Positions 63,832-64,000 of a stretch of 64,000 nucleotides of DNA are shown here, piece by piece. Below the pieces are notes generated by a model, which saw only the letters and a list, made by a program, of their open reading frames with translations, was not told where the DNA came from and searched no databases. Position 1 is the stretch's first letter. Each line of letters begins with the position of its first letter. Origin of the DNA: an uncultured Flavobacteriaceae bacterium (GTDB taxonomy: Bacteria; Bacteroidota; Bacteroidia; Flavobacteriales; Flavobacteriaceae). The translations under genes were made by a program, and so were the position numbers. The DNA lies in assembly GCA_947489085.1 (NCBI GenBank), contig CANLCJ010000002.1:140217-204216 (forward strand). The letters run 5' to 3'.

Positions 63832-64000
63832 ATGAAAAAAACCTACATTACTTTCGTGTTGTTGCTCTTAAGTTTTGCAACCTTAGCCCAGCGCTTCCCC
63901 ATAAATGTAGTGCCCACAGTAAGCCCCCCGCCCCTGTAAACCTCTACAATTATGCCGATGCCAGCACCCTAAACAGTCCCTTACGTGTGCAACTGCGCTT
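63832..64000 (+). pseudogene. TANFOR-like surface protein, frameshifted, 3' part outside window
   Basis: ATG, signal peptide (TFVLLLLSFATLAQ) and RFPINVVPTVSPP read in frame until a stop at 63937. In the -1 frame the text continues as APVNLYNYADASTLNSP and LRVQLRL to the window edge, matching the opening of large flavobacterial TANFOR proteins. The two frames join at a run of six C (63924-63929), so one base appears missing. The promoter upstream is intact. Either a real frameshift, phase variation at the C-run, or a sequencing error. Confidence 0.7.

Overview
The window reads as chromosome from a marine-type Flavobacteriaceae (Bacteroidota). It is AT-rich, with few Shine-Dalgarno-like sequences, and several starts are preceded by the Bacteroidota -7 box TAnnTTTG. 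The contents are typical of the family: TonB-dependent receptors with CarboxypepD_reg plugs, a type IX secretion (T9SS) cargo protein, OmpA/PD40 proteins, a FolK-deoxynucleoside kinase fusion, a PiT transporter with a PhoU-like tail, and a short rpsU. This is inference from gene content; no rRNA is present.

Layout. 1-7915 (minus): heavy-metal efflux, with HYC_CC_PP-type protein, CusA-like RND pump, CusC-like TolC protein, then a CopA-like P-type ATPase cut by the window edge. 8005-12456 (minus): a tight three-gene cassette (alpha-solenoid protein, nuclease-like protein, DUF4238 protein) ending at tRNA-Leu(UAG), which has a truncated 5' tRNA copy beside it. This stretch looks like accessory DNA and is the best candidate for an uncharacterised defence cassette. 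12853-30786: mostly housekeeping and envelope genes (M20 dipeptidase, DMT exporter, STAS protein, folK-dNK, queuosine-precursor transporter, AsmA-like protein, rpsU, LysE exporter, DUF2797, GH3, two OmpA/PD40 paralogues, prenyl synthase). 30909-37583: a TetR-TolC-HlyD-RND efflux operon with a palindrome just upstream of a near-leaderless TetR start. 37646-39740: an array of about eleven 156-169 bp palindromic repeats interrupted by one DUF559 endonuclease gene. 39849-49035: aspS, ClC transporter, divergent tadA/dxs with apparently leaderless starts, a MORN-repeat protein, a MITE-like element and dgt. 49195-59683: a small CarboxypepD_reg protein, a TonB receptor with a beta-helix lipoprotein, a T9SS glycosidase-like protein, a small MORN protein and a PiT phosphate transporter. 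59994-64000: a second TonB receptor, an OmpA lipoprotein and the frameshifted start of a TANFOR-like surface protein.

How the parts connect. Two promoters (genes at 49195 and 49846) share the same architecture: TAAC-type half-sites in 11-bp phase at -69, -58, -36 and -25 from an identical TTTCTTTG box. This is what an OmpR/PhoB-family activator site looks like. A paired TAACATT site also lies between the small MORN gene and the PiT gene, so a shared, possibly phosphate-responsive, regulon is plausible. The two efflux regions are independent: the left one is for monovalent metals, while the TetR-led one is a multidrug-type system with its own adaptor.
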